A DNA stretch of 11,340 nucleotides from Candidatus Omnitrophota bacterium. GTDB taxonomy: Bacteria; Omnitrophota; Koll11; VGKN01. Numbering within the stretch: the first letter of the stretch is position 1; every line of letters begins with the position of its first letter. A model generated the notes under the pieces. That model worked only from the letters and a program-made list of their open reading frames with translations, had not been told where the DNA came from and made no database searches. The stretch is from contig VGKN01000024.1 of NCBI GenBank assembly GCA_016867055.1, positions 1 through 11,340 on the forward strand, read 5' to 3'. Below are positions 1 through 7,566 of the stretch, piece by piece. A program made the translations under genes and the position numbers.

Positions 1-366
1 TGGATGTTTCAGAAAAAAGGCTATATACTTGTTGAAAAATTTGTTGTGGATGAGGATACACTTATGACAATAGTTCTTGATGCCGGAGCAGAGGATATGA
101 AGTCCGAGAGTCAGGATTCGTATGAGATAACCACCTCACCCTCTAATTTTGAGGTTGTTAAAAGAGCCCTTTCCGATAAAAAGATTCCCACCAAATTAGC
201 AGAACTTACCATGGTTTCTTCAAATACCATAAAACTTACAGGTAATGATGCCAAGCAGATACTCTCGCTTGTGGATATACTTGAGGAACACGACGATGTC
301 CAGAATGTATATTCCAACTTTGACATACCTGATGAGGTTCTAAGAGAAGTAGAAGGCGAAAGATAG
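1..366 (+). CDS. YebC/PmpR family protein, C-terminal half (5' end outside the window)
   Basis: The frame is open from base 1 and ends at TAG 364-366, giving about 121 residues. Family members are usually 240-250 residues, so roughly the last half is present. The opening residues W-M-F-Q-K-K-G-Y match the block that starts domain 2 of YebC proteins (usually a Phe, then a K-K-G turn). The tail with VLDAGAEDM, the segment around P-S-N-F-E-V-V-K, and the late block LEEHDDVQNVYSNFDIP are typical of domains 2 and 3. The internal ATG at base 4 is a codon within the gene, not its start. Members were described as transcriptional regulators (PmpR) and more recently linked to translation of proline-rich stretches; which role applies cannot be told here. 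It sits 23 bp upstream of ruvC, a common partnership in bacteria, and is probably cotranscribed with it. Confidence 0.93.
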   Translation, partial: WMFQKKGYILVEKFVVDEDTLMTIVLDAGAEDMKSESQDSYEITTSPSNFEVVKRALSDKKIPTKLAELTMVSSNTIKLTGNDAKQILSLVDILEEHDDVQNVYSNFDIPDEVLREVEGER

Positions 367-389
367 TTTTTCTTTCCATCAGAATAAGA

Positions 390-887
390 ATGAGAATAAT
401 TGGGATTGACCCGGGCCTTGGTATAACTGGTTATGGCGTCATAGAATTAAAAAACTCCCATATAAAATTAATTGAGGCCGGGATTATAAAGACCTCTCAT
501 TTTATACCCATACATATAAGACTTAAAAATATCTACGTAGAACTTGAAAAATTATTAAGTGAGTTTAAGCCGGGCGTATTGGTGCTTGAGGATTTATATT
601 CTCATTATAAACATCCAAGGACATCTATACTGATGGCGCATGTAAGAGGTGTTGCGTGTCTTATTTCTTGTCTTAAGGATATACAGGTGGTGGGATTTCC
701 TGCAAAGCGTATAAAAAAGGCGATAACCGGAAATGGAAATGCCTCAAAAGAACAGATTGAAAAGATGATAACAAACATTCTTAGGCTAAAGGAACCCATA
801 ACCCAGCCTGATGTGGCAGATGCTCTGGCACTTGCGATAGGGTACGTGTATATGAATAGTAGCGGACAGAGAACAGAAGACAGATGA
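390..887 (+). CDS. ruvC: Crossover junction endodeoxyribonuclease RuvC
   Basis: RuvC is the Holliday-junction resolvase that nicks two opposing strands in complex with RuvA and RuvB. The 165-residue product has the RNase H-like fold signatures: MRIIGIDPGL with catalytic D7, the VLVLED block with E67, and QPDVADALALAIG with D141 and D144 completing the acidic tetrad. The segment GNGNASKEQ (residues 114-122) matches the conserved G-x-G-x-A-x-K-x-Q block. Length is close to the usual 155-175. ATG 390 is chosen because D7 then falls at the family position; the ribosome site is weak. Oddity: the last seven codons (GQRTEDR) and stop TGA 885-887 lie inside a 7-bp tandem array beginning at 864, so the natural C-terminus appears to have been replaced or extended by repeat-derived residues. 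These are beyond the catalytic core, so activity is probably kept. Confidence 0.96.
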   Translation: MRIIGIDPGLGITGYGVIELKNSHIKLIEAGIIKTSHFIPIHIRLKNIYVELEKLLSEFKPGVLVLEDLYSHYKHPRTSILMAHVRGVACLISCLKDIQVVGFPAKRIKKAITGNGNASKEQIEKMITNILRLKEPITQPDVADALALAIGYVYMNSSGQRTEDR

Positions 888-938
888 CAGAGGACAGAAA
901 AAATCTGACCCCTGTATTCTGATTTCTAACTTCTTGTA
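864..938 (+). repeat. Heptamer inverted array A (NGACAGA units) spanning the end of ruvC
   Basis: The left arm, 864-898, is five perfectly phased 7-bp units of consensus NGACAGA, each ending in ACAGA. After a five-A spacer (899-903) the right arm, 904-938, is five phased 7-bp units of approximate consensus TCTGANT, the inverse sense. Unit phase is exact but base pairing between arms is only about 21 of 35, best in the innermost units. The ruvC stop TGA is in the fourth left unit. A run TTATTTTT follows at 940-947. The array fills almost all of the ruvC-ruvA gap. Function unknown. Confidence 0.85.
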
Positions 939-954
939 GTTATTTTTAACTAAA

Positions 955-1587
955 ATGATAAGCCGTATCTGTGGAAAAATAAAACAGAAGACGCAAGATA
1001 GTATCCTCCTTGATGTTGGGGGTATATGCTATGAGATATTTATTCCCCCTACAATAATGAAAATAATAGATAGTAATAAAGATAGTGAAACGGATAATTT
1101 AGAACTTATAACTTATCATTACTCTCAGATAGACCCCTCCAAAAGCATGCCTGTCTTAATAGGTTTTCTAAATGAGATTGAAAAGGAGTTCTTTGAGAAA
1201 TTTATAACCGTATCAGGAATAGGTCCTAAGGCAGCTCTAAGAGCGCTGTCTAAGCCTATATCGGAAATAGCAAAAGCAATAGATGAGGCAGACTACACTC
1301 TGCTTAAGTCTTTACCCGGCATAGGTATGCAACGCGCAAAAGAGATAGTTGCAAAACTACAAGGTAAGGTAGGAAAATTCGCCCTTATACAGGATTCCTA
1401 TATTGAGACTACCACTAAGGCAGGCGAGGATGCAAGGGTTGAGGCCCTTCAGATATTGCTTAAACTCCAATATAATTCCAAAGAAGCAAATGATATGATA
1501 AATAAGGCGTTGAAGAGAAAACCCGATCTTCAAACTGCGGAGGAGATATTAAACGAAGTGTATAAACAAAAGAGTGCACAGCCATGA
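955..1587 (+). CDS. ruvA: Holliday junction branch migration protein RuvA
   Basis: RuvA tetramers hold the four-way junction open and load the RuvB motors on opposite arms. The 210-residue product has the expected three parts: an N-terminal OB fold (about residues 1-65, with the GKI and LLDVGGICYEI blocks), a middle domain with two helix-hairpin-helix motifs (VSGIGPK at 86-92 and LPGIGMQ at 120-126), and a C-terminal RuvB-binding helical domain (about 157-205, EALQILLKL and AEEIL) after a flexible linker. Family length is usually 190-210. ATG 955 gives the canonical N-terminus MISRICGKI. No good ribosome-binding sequence is visible; the upstream gap is mostly repeat array A. The stop overlaps the ruvB start as ATGA. 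Confidence 0.96.
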   Translation: MISRICGKIKQKTQDSILLDVGGICYEIFIPPTIMKIIDSNKDSETDNLELITYHYSQIDPSKSMPVLIGFLNEIEKEFFEKFITVSGIGPKAALRALSKPISEIAKAIDEADYTLLKSLPGIGMQRAKEIVAKLQGKVGKFALIQDSYIETTTKAGEDARVEALQILLKLQYNSKEANDMINKALKRKPDLQTAEEILNEVYKQKSAQP

Positions 1588-2654
1588 CAAGGAAAACCAT
1601 TATAAAGGGAGACGAAAAGATATTTCTAAAAGAGCGTAGTATCTCCAACGAAGAGCGGGATGAGGATTTAATCTTAAATATTTCTCTTAGACCAAAGAAA
1701 TTAAATGAGTTTGTGGGTCAGAAGGAGATACGCGAAAATATTGCCATAGCGATAAGGGCTGCAAAGACAAGAAAAGAATCTCTTGAACATATTTTGTTTT
1801 CAGGGCCACCCGGGCTTGGCAAAACCACGCTTGCCCACATAATAGCAAATGAGATGCAGAGTAAAATAGTGGCAACAAGTGGTCCTGCGATTGAACGTGC
1901 AGGTGATTTAATAGGCATTCTCACAAACTTAGGCACAGGCGATGTGCTTTTCATAGACGAGATACACAGACTTTCAAAGGTAGTTGAGGAGTTTTTATAT
2001 CCAGCTATGGAGAATTTTCAGATAGATTTTGTGATAGATAAAGGTCCATATGCCAAGACAATAAAATTTAATCTTAAAAGATTCACCCTTATTGGTGCGA
2101 CTACGCGCTCAGGGCTTTTAAGTGCGCCGCTTCGGGGAAGGTTTGGTATGTTTTACCATCTGGATTTTTATGGCGAGGAGGATTTGGTAAATATTGTAAA
2201 ACGCTCAAGCAAGCTCCTTGATGTTCCAATAGAGGAGGATGCATCCTTTACAATAGCACAGCGTTCAAGGGGGACTCCGCGGGTCGCAAATAGATTGTTA
2301 AATAGGGTAAGAGATTATGCGCAGGTAAAGTCTGACGGCAGGATAACAACTGCTGTAGCCAAAAAGGCATTGGATATGCAGGGAATAGATGAAAAAGGGC
2401 TTGATAATATAGATAGAAAAGTCCTTAAAGCGATAATTGAATTTTATGAGGGAGGCCCTGTAGGGGTTGAATCCCTTGCTGCAACATTAAACGAAGAGGT
2501 GGATACAATAGTGGATGTGGTAGAGCCATTTTTGCTAAAGATTGGTTTTTTAAAGAGAACATCCCGCGGAAGGGAAGCAGCAAAATTAGCTTTTGAACAC
2601 TTCAATATTGAATATAAAAGAGAGGCGCAGAAAGAATTATTTAATAAAAAATGA
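1584..2654 (+). CDS. ruvB: Holliday junction branch migration ATPase RuvB
   Basis: RuvB is the hexameric AAA+ motor that pumps DNA through the RuvA-bound junction. The 356 residues show Walker A GPPGLGKT (74-81), Walker B LFIDE (122-126), sensor 1 in GATTRSG (171-177), the arginine-finger region APLRGRFG (181-188), sensor 2 around TPRVANR (231-237), and a C-terminal winged-helix DNA-binding domain ending in the typical FLKRTSRGR. The core begins at the characteristic LRPKKLNEFVGQ (35-46); the roughly 34-residue N-terminal extension is somewhat long but within the family range. The start ATG overlaps the ruvA stop (ATGA), so translation is coupled. The 3' end overlaps queH by 4 bp. Confidence 0.97.
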   Translation: MTRKTIIKGDEKIFLKERSISNEERDEDLILNISLRPKKLNEFVGQKEIRENIAIAIRAAKTRKESLEHILFSGPPGLGKTTLAHIIANEMQSKIVATSGPAIERAGDLIGILTNLGTGDVLFIDEIHRLSKVVEEFLYPAMENFQIDFVIDKGPYAKTIKFNLKRFTLIGATTRSGLLSAPLRGRFGMFYHLDFYGEEDLVNIVKRSSKLLDVPIEEDASFTIAQRSRGTPRVANRLLNRVRDYAQVKSDGRITTAVAKKALDMQGIDEKGLDNIDRKVLKAIIEFYEGGPVGVESLAATLNEEVDTIVDVVEPFLLKIGFLKRTSRGREAAKLAFEHFNIEYKREAQKELFNKK

Positions 2655-3193
2655 AATTACTTCTTCATACCTGTTGCGCCCCTTGTTTAATATACCCTCT
2701 TAATATACTAAAGCAAGAAGGTATTGAAACTTGGGGCTTTTTTTATAATCCCAATATTCATCCCTACGGCGAGTATATCAAAAGATATAGTGCAATTATA
2801 GATTATGCAAAAGAGATAGATTTAGAATTTATTGCCACAGACGGAGCCTATCCCGTAGAAGATTATTTTAGGACGATTTCGTTTAAAGAGGAAAGGCCTC
2901 AGAGATGTAATATATGCTGGACCTTGAGGCTTAAAAAAACAGCAGATGTAGCAAAAGAGAATGATTTTGATTATTTCTCAACCACCCTTTTAGTAAGCCC
3001 ATATCAAGACCAGAAGGTTTTAAGAGATATAGGTGTTAAGGTTTCGCAGGAGGTAGGCGTAGAATTTTATTATAAGGACTTTAGAGAGGGTTTTAGAGCC
3101 GCACACAACGAGGCAAAAACCAAGGGAATCTATATGCAGAAATACTGCGGCTGCATATATAGCGAGAGGGAACGCTATGCAAAATGCTGTTAG
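2651..3193 (+). CDS. queH: Epoxyqueuosine reductase QueH (DUF208 family)
   Basis: QueH reduces epoxyqueuosine to queuosine in the tRNA wobble position, the final step of the pathway. It is the non-cobalamin alternative to QueG. The 180-residue product carries the diagnostic cysteine pattern: HTCCAPC near the N-terminus (C8, C9, C12), a CNIC pair (C86, C89), and QKYCGC near the C-terminus (C166, C168), the set associated with Fe-S and metal binding in this family. The C-terminal C179 and C180 are extra. The start ATG overlaps the ruvB stop (ATGA). The stop lies inside the next gene (17-bp overlap). Its place in an operon with queA and tgt supports the assignment independently of sequence. Confidence 0.95.
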   Translation: MKLLLHTCCAPCLIYPLNILKQEGIETWGFFYNPNIHPYGEYIKRYSAIIDYAKEIDLEFIATDGAYPVEDYFRTISFKEERPQRCNICWTLRLKKTADVAKENDFDYFSTTLLVSPYQDQKVLRDIGVKVSQEVGVEFYYKDFREGFRAAHNEAKTKGIYMQKYCGCIYSERERYAKCC

Positions 3194-3407
3194 TTTTACG
3201 GGGAAAGCGTTTATCCTGTTAGGAATTATTTTATTGGTTATTGGTTCAATGCTTGTTTTTATGAATAAGATTCCTTATATCGGAAAACTGCCCGGAGATA
3301 TCTACATAAAAAAGAAAAATTTCACATTCTACTTTCCTATCACAACCTCAATATTAATCAGTATTATCCTGTCTCTTTTACTTTTTCTTTTTTCTAAAAG
3401 GCATTGA
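3177..3407 (+). CDS. DUF2905 family small membrane protein
   Basis: This is a 76-residue protein of unknown function with two predicted membrane helices (about 10-28 and 53-72). They are joined by the family-defining loop KIPYIGKLPGDIYI (31-44), followed by KKKNFTFYFP just before helix 2. Both blocks match DUF2905 proteins, which are often found next to ruvB, queA or spoIID genes. ATG 3177 overlaps the end of queH by 17 bp; GAGAGGG at 3164-3170 gives a plausible ribosome site 6 nt upstream. The stop overlaps the TTG start of the following gene (TTGA). No enzymatic motif is visible, so the role is open. Confidence 0.9.
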   Translation: MQNAVSFTGKAFILLGIILLVIGSMLVFMNKIPYIGKLPGDIYIKKKNFTFYFPITTSILISIILSLLLFLFSKRH

Positions 3408-4528
3408 AAAAGTTCCTTTATTCTTTAGTTTTAATTCTGTCTTTTTTTGTAACCCCTGCCTTTGGCGATAACCAAAGTGTTAGGGTTTTGATATTAAGCG
3501 ATGCAAAGGAATTAAAACTTGCGGTCCACTCTACCTATGAGATTCTAGACTTAAACAAAAATAAAAAAATTCTATCAGGAAAGTGGCTTAGCCAGAGGAA
3601 TTTAAAAACCGATTTACGTATACATTTAGGTGAGTATGCGTTTGATACGGATAGAATAATTATCAACTCCTCTAAAGATGGGAAGATATTTGTTAACGGA
3701 AAATATTTCAGGGGAGAACTCGCCATACTAAAAAAAGAGAAGGGATTTTCGGTTATAAATATTCTGGATATTGAAGATTATTTAAAAGGAGTTTTGTACC
3801 ACGAGGTCTCTCCCAAATGGCCCCTTGAAGTGCTAAAGGCGCAGGCTATTGTTGCAAGGACATTTGCGCTATATCAGAACTCTGTAAGCAAGACCAAAGA
3901 GTATGATTTGACAAGCGATACGTTTTCCCAGGTTTATGGCGGATTGTTTTCTGAGGAATCCAAGACAAACTTGGCAGTAGATTTAACAAAAGGGAAGGTC
4001 CTTACATATGGCAATAAGCTCTTTCCAGCCTATTACCATGCCACCTGCGGAGGTTTTACAGAAGACGCCTCCGTCTTGTGGAATATAGATATCCCCCCTC
4101 TAAAGGTGGTGAAGTGCAATTTCTGTAATCGCTCTCCCCATTTTGTGTGGGATGCATCAATAAGTCTAAGAGAGATAGAGGAGAAACTTAGCGCTACCGG
4201 TATTAACACAGGCAATATAATAGATATAAAGATTTTATCTTTTACGCCCTCAGGCAGGATAAATACACTTCTTATAAAATCAAACAAAGGTGAGTCAGAG
4301 CTTAGTGCAAAACAGCTCAGGCAGTCACTCGGCGGCACCATCATAAGAAGCACAAACTTCTCCCTACGGATTGATAAGGGAAAGGCTATATTCAAGGGTA
4401 TCGGCTGGGGCCATGGGGTTGGTATGTGCCAGTGGGGAGCAAACTTTATGGCAGAGTCCGGGAGCAAGGCAGGAGAGATATTGAGGTTTTATTATCCGAA
4501 AGCAGAGATAACAGATATAAATCAGTAA
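3404..4528 (+). CDS. SpoIID/LytB domain protein, probable secreted peptidoglycan lytic transglycosylase
   Basis: SpoIID-family proteins cleave glycan strands of peptidoglycan. The 374 residues begin with a signal peptide (MKKFLYSL, hydrophobic core to about 18, likely cut near A19-F20-G21). The SpoIID core includes GVLYHEVSPKWPLE, where E134 aligns with the catalytic Glu, then KAQAIVARTFA (145-155), the YHATCGG block with H212 and C215, a CNFC pair (C238, C241) likely contributing to metal binding, and the C-terminal GWGHGVGMCQWGA (334-346). The start is TTG 3404, overlapping the DUF2905 stop as TTGA. It is preferred because it yields an intact signal peptide and the next candidates would truncate it. 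Nothing else in the window relates to sporulation; such proteins occur in many non-spore-formers. The stop TAA 4526-4528 is part of the first unit of repeat array B. Confidence 0.92.
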   Translation: MKKFLYSLVLILSFFVTPAFGDNQSVRVLILSDAKELKLAVHSTYEILDLNKNKKILSGKWLSQRNLKTDLRIHLGEYAFDTDRIIINSSKDGKIFVNGKYFRGELAILKKEKGFSVINILDIEDYLKGVLYHEVSPKWPLEVLKAQAIVARTFALYQNSVSKTKEYDLTSDTFSQVYGGLFSEESKTNLAVDLTKGKVLTYGNKLFPAYYHATCGGFTEDASVLWNIDIPPLKVVKCNFCNRSPHFVWDASISLREIEEKLSATGINTGNIIDIKILSFTPSGRINTLLIKSNKGESELSAKQLRQSLGGTIIRSTNFSLRIDKGKAIFKGIGWGHGVGMCQWGANFMAESGSKAGEILRFYYPKAEITDINQ

Positions 4529-4609
4529 CGAGTAACCAGTAATCTGTAACGCGTAATTAAAAGCTTAATAATTTTTACTCGTTACACGTTACACATTACG
4601 CGTTACATT
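4522..4609 (+). repeat. Heptamer inverted array B (NNNGTAA units) between spoIID-like gene and queA
   Basis: The left arm, 4522-4556, is five contiguous 7-bp units, each ending in an exact GTAA with a variable leading triplet. A spacer of 18 bp follows (4557-4574). The right arm, 4575-4609, is five units, each beginning with an exact TTAC. The longest exact pairing is TGTAACGCGTAAT (4545-4557) with 4595-4607, 13 bp, in a shifted register. Six T follow at 4611-4616, so the transcript could fold into a terminator-like structure. The stop codon of the preceding gene is the TAA of the first unit. Same unit family as array D. Confidence 0.92.
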
Positions 4610-4627
4610 ATTTTTTGAAATCCATTA

Positions 4628-5785
4628 ATGAACACCTATAAACTATCTGATTTTGACTACAACCTTCCAAAAGAACTAATTGCCCAGTATCCTATTAAGG
4701 AGCGGGGCACATCAAGACTCCTTGTTGTCAATAGAAATACAGAAGAAGTCTTGGTTAAAAGATTTATTGATTTGATAGATTTTTTAAATGCAGGAGATGT
4801 TGTTGTTTTGAATAATACGAAGGTTTTAAAGGCAAGGCTTATCGGAAAAACAGAATCGGGCGTTAAAATAGATGTGCTTTTAATTAATAAGATTTCAGAA
4901 AAAAGGTATGAAATTTTAATTAAACCTTTAAGAAAACTAAAGGATAAAGAGAGACTTTCGTTTAATCCCTCGCAGAAATCCCCGGGTTTTGGTTCGTCTA
5001 CGCTCACCATCCCGAGCATAGTGAGGGATAGCCCACAGGATGAATACAAATTGTTTTTTGCTCGGGAGGGAGCCCCAGTCTTTAGGCCGAGGAGCTCCAC
5101 TAATGACTCCATAACTGCAGAATTCAAAAAGGGTAAGGATGGCAAGAATTATTTGGAATTCAACTCGAATGGACTAAATCTGAATGAAATAGCAACTATG
5201 CCCCTTCCACCTTATATTAAAAGACTGCCGGAAGAAATGGATTTTGAAAGATATCAGACTGTGTATGCAAAAAATGAGGGCGCAATAGCAAGCCCTACCG
5301 CAGGGCTTCATTTTACAAAGGAGATTCTGGATAGTCTAATCCAGAAAGGGATAAGGGTTTGTTATATTACCTCAAACATAGGATACAGCACATTCAAGAA
5401 GGTAAGAAGCGAGGATATAAAGGAGCATAAATTGGAGCCGGAGTATTTTACATTATCAAGAGAAACTGCTGAGATTTTAAACGAAGCGAGACAAAATAAA
5501 AAGAAAATTTTATCCGTGGGCACAAGCTCGACAAGAGTTTTAGAAACCTGTTTTAGAGACGGAAAGATTGTGGCAAAAGAAGGCTATTCAGATTTATTTA
5601 TTTATCCACCTTTCAAATTTAATGTAGTAAATATACTCCTTACCAATTTCCATATGCCAAAGACAACCCTGCTTATGCTCGCCAGCGCCTTCTGCGGCAG
5701 AGATTTATTATTTAGAGCATACGATATTGCGATAAAAGAGAGATTCAGGTTTCTAAGTTATGGCGATGCGATGGTAATAATTTAG
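4628..5785 (+). CDS. queA: S-adenosylmethionine:tRNA ribosyltransferase-isomerase QueA, with internal insertion
   Basis: QueA transfers and isomerises the ribosyl group of S-adenosylmethionine onto preQ1 in tRNA, making epoxyqueuosine. The N-terminal DFDYNLPKELIAQYP (8-22), VVLNNTKVLKARL (59-71), MPLPPYIKR (191-199), GAIASPTAGLHFT (218-230), and the C-terminal NFHMPKTTLLML (340-351) are family hallmarks. At 385 residues it is about 45 longer than usual. The excess lies at residues 114-160, a Ser/Pro/Gly-rich stretch between the expected SF strand and SITAEFKK, which corresponds to a palindrome-rich DNA insert. The frame is kept and all hallmark blocks on both sides are intact, so the enzyme may work with a surface loop. 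ATG 4628 gives the canonical N-terminus; the ribosome site is weak and lies just after repeat array B. The stop TAG lies at the head of a degenerate heptamer array. Confidence 0.95.
   Translation: MNTYKLSDFDYNLPKELIAQYPIKERGTSRLLVVNRNTEEVLVKRFIDLIDFLNAGDVVVLNNTKVLKARLIGKTESGVKIDVLLINKISEKRYEILIKPLRKLKDKERLSFNPSQKSPGFGSSTLTIPSIVRDSPQDEYKLFFAREGAPVFRPRSSTNDSITAEFKKGKDGKNYLEFNSNGLNLNEIATMPLPPYIKRLPEEMDFERYQTVYAKNEGAIASPTAGLHFTKEILDSLIQKGIRVCYITSNIGYSTFKKVRSEDIKEHKLEPEYFTLSRETAEILNEARQNKKKILSVGTSSTRVLETCFRDGKIVAKEGYSDLFIYPPFKFNVVNILLTNFHMPKTTLLMLASAFCGRDLLFRAYDIAIKERFRFLSYGDAMVII
4967..5107 (+). repeat. In-frame palindrome-rich insertion within queA
   Basis: About 141 bp (boundaries judged from protein length, uncertain by several codons) encode residues 114-160 with no counterpart in ordinary QueA. 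Palindromes cluster here: CTCAC 5003-5007 with GTGAG 5021-5025; ATCCC 5009-5013 with GGGAT 5025-5029; TCCCGAGC 5010-5017 with GCTCGGGA 5060-5067 (exact 8 bp); and GGAGC 5069-5073 with GCTCC 5094-5098. Local composition is more GC-rich than the flanking gene. The pattern CCCGAGCATAGTGAGGG recalls REP-like palindromes seen in many environmental bacteria. It has no heptamer periodicity and so seems unrelated to arrays A-E. Confidence 0.6.
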
Positions 5786-5809
5786 TTATAAGTGATAAAT
5801 TATAAGTTG
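5782..5809 (+). repeat. Degenerate heptamer half-array E (TAAGTTA-like units) at the end of queA
   Basis: Four phased 7-bp units of approximate consensus TAAGTTA (TTAGTTA, TAAGTGA, TAAATTA, TAAGTTG) start at 5782. The queA stop TAG (5783-5785) lies in the first unit. No clear inverse arm follows; only a weak CTTACCTTACTTATA at 5867-5881 might be a remnant. AT-richness makes chance periodicity more likely here than at the other arrays. Confidence 0.5.
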
Positions 5810-5828
5810 AAAGGCGAAAATATAAAAA

Positions 5829-5842
5829 TGGGAAGTGTCCCA
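5829..5842 (+). repeat. Short perfect palindrome TGGGA-AGTG-TCCCA
   Basis: TGGGA (5829-5833) and TCCCA (5838-5842) form a 5-bp stem with a 4-nt loop, followed by GATTT. This shape resembles REP-type palindromes near RAYT transposases in other genomes, but no transposase is present and the match is short. It lies in the 193-bp queA-tgt gap, which otherwise contains no gene that I can support. Confidence 0.4.
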
Positions 5843-5907
5843 GATTTAATAACGCTTTAATAGCGCTTACCTTACTTATAGCAACAAGCGACCCAAGGGA
5901 AAAAAGA

Positions 5908-5929
5908 TGTAATGATAAAAATTATTACA
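5908..5929 (+). promoter_or_regulatory. AT-rich palindrome upstream of tgt (possible operator or hairpin)
   Basis: TGTAATGAT at 5908-5916 and ATTATTACA at 5921-5929 are complementary over nine positions, with one G-T pair, around the loop AAAA. It lies 50 bp before the tgt start and just upstream of a possible -35 box, a position suited to an operator. It could also be chance in AT-rich DNA. Confidence 0.35.
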
Positions 5930-5946
5930 AACCTATTGAAATAAAG

Positions 5947-5975
5947 TTGACAAGTCAGCGAAAGAGAATTATTTT
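5947..5975 (+). promoter_or_regulatory. Candidate sigma70-type promoter for tgt
   Basis: A perfect TTGACA (5947-5952) is followed after 17 bp by TATTTT (5970-5975). Transcription would start close to the tgt ATG at 5979, giving a leaderless or nearly leaderless message, consistent with the lack of a clear ribosome-binding site there. The -10 is only a partial match. Confidence 0.35.
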
Positions 5976-5978
5976 TAA

Positions 5979-7210
<1,232 letters not shown>

Positions 7211-7214
7211 TTTT

Positions 7215-7220
7215 AAGGAG
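7215..7220 (+). promoter_or_regulatory. Ribosome-binding site of yajC
   Basis: AAGGAG lies 7 nt before ATG 7228. It fixes the start and sits directly after array D, so folding of that array could affect access to it. Confidence 0.8.
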
Positions 7221-7227
7221 ATGATAA

Positions 7228-7566
7228 ATGTTTGCCTATGCTCAAGCGCAAGGTTCGCAGCAGATGCCACAGACTGTAAATCCCTTTCTACAGATACTTC
7301 CTATCCTACTTATCTTTTTCGTATTTTATTTTTTACTCATCCGTCCCCAGCAGAAGAAACAAAAAGCCCATGAGCAGATGATAGCTTCTTTAAAGAAGAA
7401 TGACGAGGTTATAACAGCAGGCGGTATTCATGGAACGGTTGTAAATGTAAAGGATGCAACCGTCGTCTTAAAGGTAGATGACAATGCTAAGATAGAATTT
7501 CAAAAATCCGCAATAGTGCAGATAAAGAAACAAAGAAAAGGAGAGAGCGAAAATGAGGTCTCTTAA
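7228..7566 (+). CDS. yajC: Sec translocon accessory protein YajC
   Basis: YajC is a small inner-membrane subunit that associates with SecD and SecF at the SecYEG translocon. The 112 residues show a short Gln-rich N-terminus, one membrane helix (about 19-38), the characteristic RPQQKKQK just after it (39-46), and a cytoplasmic domain with the NDEVITAGGIHGTV block (58-71). The length is typical. The start has a strong ribosome site (AAGGAG). The stop lies 14 bp inside secDF. Its place just after tgt and before secD is a widely conserved bacterial arrangement. Confidence 0.95.
   Translation: MFAYAQAQGSQQMPQTVNPFLQILPILLIFFVFYFLLIRPQQKKQKAHEQMIASLKKNDEVITAGGIHGTVVNVKDATVVLKVDDNAKIEFQKSAIVQIKKQRKGESENEVS

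Noticed and set aside
4..366. ATG at base 4 as the start of the first gene
   Set aside because: The frame is open to the window edge and residues match the middle of YebC proteins, so the gene begins upstream.
4033..5145. Long - strand open frames opposite the spoIID-like gene (144 codons) and queA (162 codons)
   Set aside because: Both lie wholly antisense to clearly recognised genes and show no motif, initiation signal or independent context.
5828..5860. Tiny open frame starting at ATG 5828 in the queA-tgt gap
   Set aside because: Only ten codons, no ribosome site, and it lies on a palindrome; there is no support for translation.
5786..5978. preQ1 riboswitch before tgt
   Set aside because: I looked for the compact preQ1-I aptamer (C-rich loop followed by an A-rich tail that pairs back) and found no convincing arrangement; the hairpins present do not match it.
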